DNA of 42,191 bases from assembly GCA_001799695.1 (NCBI GenBank), contig MGTY01000022.1, positions 68,031 to 110,221 on the forward strand, read 5' to 3'. The notes beneath the pieces are model-generated. The model had not been told where the DNA came from and ran no database searches. It saw nothing but the letters and a program-made list of their open reading frames with translations. Numbering within the stretch: the stretch's first letter is position 1; the number at the start of each line of letters is the position of its first letter. This DNA is from Elusimicrobia bacterium GWA2_69_24 (GTDB lineage Bacteria; Elusimicrobiota; Elusimicrobia; UBA1565). Position numbers and translations under genes: made by a program. Of the stretch, positions 40,767 to 42,191 are shown piece by piece.

Positions 40767-41279
40767 TCAGCGGACCGGCACGATGTCGGCCGGGTGGATC
40801 TCCAGCACCGCGGCCTGCCGGATCAGCGTGACGGCGAGTACGAGCCGTGTCGTGCGGTCCTTGCGGAGGAGCTTGCCGCGGACCCCGGCCAGGGGACCCC
40901 GGACCACCTCGACGTCCATGCCCTCGGTGAGAAACGGGTGCGGGTCGTACTGGAGCGTGCTCGCCGCGAGCCGCTGGATGGCCTCGATCTCGGGATCGGG
41001 CACGGGTTCGGGCTTGCCGGCGAACCCGACGAGCGTGGCCACGCCGACGAGGTTCAGGAGCCGGTAGCGCTCGGTGAGCAGAAAGCGCGCGAAGCAGTAT
41101 CCGGGGAAGAGAGGCACGGCGATGCGCTGGCGCCGGTCCTTCCACCGGCTCCAGCGTTCGGCGAGCGGCAGGAAGACCTCGACCTCCCGCTGGGCGAGCT
41201 GGTCACGGACGACCTTCTCGTGCCGGGAGCGTGTCCGGAGGACGTACCACCTTGGGGTGAACCACCCGGGCTCGGTCAC
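40767..41279 (-). CDS. NusG-like transcription antiterminator (UpxY/RfaH type)
   Basis: 170 residues reading right to left from GTG 41279 (GTG 41282 adds one). The NusG N-terminal domain has RWYVLRTRSRHEKVVRDQL, EVFLPL and VPLFPGYCFARF; the KOW domain has EGMDVEVVRGPLAGVRGKLLR near 115-135. The frame opens far upstream, but no NusG homology lies there. Paralogues of this kind (UpxY, LoaP, RfaH) help RNA polymerase through long polysaccharide operons. A TTGACA (41308-41303) lies close upstream without a matching -10, and TATACT (41336-41331) further up could be a -10. It is convergent to the cluster. Confidence 0.88.
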   Translation of the reverse strand: MTEPGWFTPRWYVLRTRSRHEKVVRDQLAQREVEVFLPLAERWSRWKDRRQRIAVPLFPGYCFARFLLTERYRLLNLVGVATLVGFAGKPEPVPDPEIEAIQRLAASTLQYDPHPFLTEGMDVEVVRGPLAGVRGKLLRKDRTTRLVLAVTLIRQAAVLEIHPADIVPVR

Positions 41280-41424
41280 CACAGGACAACTTTTAGCAGA
41301 TGTGTCAAGTCCTCGCTTCACTGGACAGTCAGTATAGCGCCGTCCCGCCAGCCGGCCGCACGGATTTCTTCTGGGGACCGCCCCCAGGCGCGCAGCGAAC
41401 ACGACAGCACGCGCGGAGAGGACC

Positions 41425-41613
41425 ATGAGGGCAGCTATCGAACGAGACCGACTCCTGTCCTGGCTCGGCCAAGTGCTCCAGCGCGGCGACGCGGTCGAGG
41501 TCGATGTGGTCGTCATCGACCGGCCCGACCAGCAGTCGTCCGTGCAGATCACGCTCTCGAACGTGGAGGGGCCGCTCGGGGGCCTCGAGGTGAGCGCGGC
41601 CCGGGGCGAGTAG
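41425..41613 (+). CDS. Small ORF, hypothetical protein
   Basis: 62 residues, ATG 41425 preceded by GGAGAGG at a workable distance (four bases). The product is acidic with alternating hydrophobic residues (LLSWLGQVLQRGDAVEVDVVVID, split by a turn) and ends SAARGE. No family recognised. The gap 41283-41424 before it holds the divergent start of the NusG-like gene, a small ACTG-ga-CAGT palindrome at 41320-41329 and little else. It may be real because of its ribosome site, but it is short. Confidence 0.45.
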   Translation: MRAAIERDRLLSWLGQVLQRGDAVEVDVVVIDRPDQQSSVQITLSNVEGPLGGLEVSAARGE

Positions 41614-41614
41614 C

Positions 41615-41812
41615 GTGGACTTCGAGGGCCGTGGTCTGACCGACCCGCGCGCTCCGCGGCGCACCTCGTCCATGGCCTGGGCTCCGCGGCCGAGGCCCGC
41701 AAGCCCCAGCGTCCTCCACTGGCGACCCACGACCGGCCACGCCACCGGCTTCGCCCGCGCGGAGGCCCTCAACCGGGTGCTCCTCGAGTTTCTTGCGATC
41801 GCATCCGCGTAG
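41615..41812 (+). pseudogene. Possible remnant of an alpha/beta-hydrolase C-terminus
   Basis: A 65-codon frame whose last 27 residues read TGHATGFARAEALNRVLLEFL, then AIASA. That resembles the final His-containing loop and helix of alpha/beta hydrolases (GH..H.ERPE.fN..LLeFL). The preceding Arg/Pro/Ser-rich part has no hydrolase features, so a decayed tail is likely. It could equally be a chance frame. Confidence 0.25.
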
Positions 41813-41844
41813 CGCCCGCCGCCCCGCCTCGCTTCCGCCCGGAG

Positions 41845-41850
41845 TACAAT
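41845..41850 (+). promoter_or_regulatory. -10 box TACAAT eight bases before the EamA ATG
   Basis: TACAAT matches the -10 consensus at five positions and is followed by eight C-rich bases and the ATG, with no ribosome site between. A leaderless transcript is likely. No obvious -35. Confidence 0.45.
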
Positions 41851-41858
41851 CCCACCCC

Positions 41859-42191
41859 ATGTGGCTCCTGCTCGCGCTTGCCGCAACGCTGTTCCAGGTC
41901 CTCCGCAACACGGCCATGAAGCGTCTCGGTCACGCGCTCGACGAGTACATCAACGTCTGGGGGCGCTTCACGTTCCTGCTGCCGTTCGCGCTGGTACCGA
42001 TCCTCGCGACGGGCTGGCCCCAGCTCCGGCCGGGCTTCTACGCCTGGTGCGCGGCCTTCGGCGTCTCGCAGACGCTCTCGACGCTCGCGCTCTCGAAGGC
42101 GCTCAAGCACGCCGAGATCTCGCTGGTGACGCCGCTCTGGAAGATCTCGCTCCTGATCCTGCTCGGGATGGCCTGGGTGACGATCGGCGAG
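41859..42191 (+). CDS. EamA/DMT-family transporter, 3' end outside the window
   Basis: The first 111 residues are present: TM1 WLLLALAATLFQVLRNTAMKR, TM2 FTFLLPFALVPILATG, TM3 in PGFYAWCAAFGVSQTLSTLA, then the loop SKALKHAEISLVTPLWKIS typical of EamA repeats, and the start of TM4. It belongs to the drug/metabolite transporter superfamily. ArnE/ArnF-like small flippases are in the same superfamily, so a link to the aminosugar lipid is conceivable, but the KHAEIS...TPLWK pattern is ordinary EamA. It appears to have its own promoter. Confidence 0.82.
   Translation, partial: MWLLLALAATLFQVLRNTAMKRLGHALDEYINVWGRFTFLLPFALVPILATGWPQLRPGFYAWCAAFGVSQTLSTLALSKALKHAEISLVTPLWKISLLILLGMAWVTIGE

Noticed and set aside
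1-42191. CRISPR arrays, tRNA or rRNA genes
   Set aside because: No regularly spaced repeats and no cloverleaf or rRNA-like segments were noticed; the window is almost entirely protein-coding.

Overview
This is a very GC-rich, almost gap-free bacterial window. Nearly all genes lie on the plus strand and are joined by 1- or 4-nt stop/start overlaps. It is most of a Wzx/Wzy-type surface-polysaccharide locus followed by an unusual lipid/amino-sugar module. Outer-membrane export (SLBB protein), LolA-like and CpoB-like proteins point to a Gram-negative cell. Gene content and base composition would fit an uncultured soil or subsurface lineage such as Rokubacteria/Methylomirabilota, but that is a guess from style, not a proven assignment.

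Layout. 1-16587 is one long overlapping array: a cut-off DUF218 protein, a Wzy/WaaL-type polymerase or ligase, an AsnB-type amidotransferase, a GT4 glycosyltransferase, a methyltransferase, an APH-type phosphotransferase, a fused double ExoA-like GT2, a Wzx-type flippase, a thymidylate-kinase-like enzyme, a nucleotidyltransferase, a polyprenyl-phosphate sugar transferase, a split transketolase, a transglutaminase-like membrane protein and a DegT aminotransferase. 16681-25536 carries a Wzz-like chain-length protein without a kinase domain, a methyltransferase, a CapD/WbpM-type 4,6-dehydratase, myo-inositol-1-phosphate synthase, a PaaK-like AMP ligase, a HpnP-like B12/radical SAM protein and a DUF1571 (LolA-like) periplasmic protein.

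25636-39632 is the most interesting part. Behind a recognisable -10 box come a 784-residue SLBB export protein and then a private type II fatty-acid/polyketide-like set: a holo-ACP synthase, a dehydratase-fold protein lacking its catalytic His, a ketosynthase-fold protein lacking its active-site residues, FabG, an enlarged acyl carrier protein and a DegT aminotransferase. After an inverted VapBC-type toxin-antitoxin pair the set continues with an intact FabZ-like dehydratase, a FabL-type enoyl reductase and an intact ketosynthase. The last of these overlaps by 4 nt an Arn-like pathway (ArnC, ArnA-formyltransferase, a separate SDR, ArnD) for polyprenyl-phosphate-linked 4-amino-4-deoxy-arabinose or a relative.

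The window ends with a secreted protein of unknown function, a CpoB/YbgF-like lipoprotein, a convergent NusG-like antiterminator, a small ORF, a possible hydrolase remnant and the start of an EamA transporter. My reading (inference) is that the locus makes, exports and modifies a surface glycan, and that a dedicated acyl chain and a 4-aminosugar are added to it or to its lipid anchor. No acyltransferase, ArnT or NDP-sugar pyrophosphorylase of a classical family is visible here. No tRNA, rRNA, CRISPR array or insertion sequence was recognised, and no stretch above 300 bases lacks a gene.
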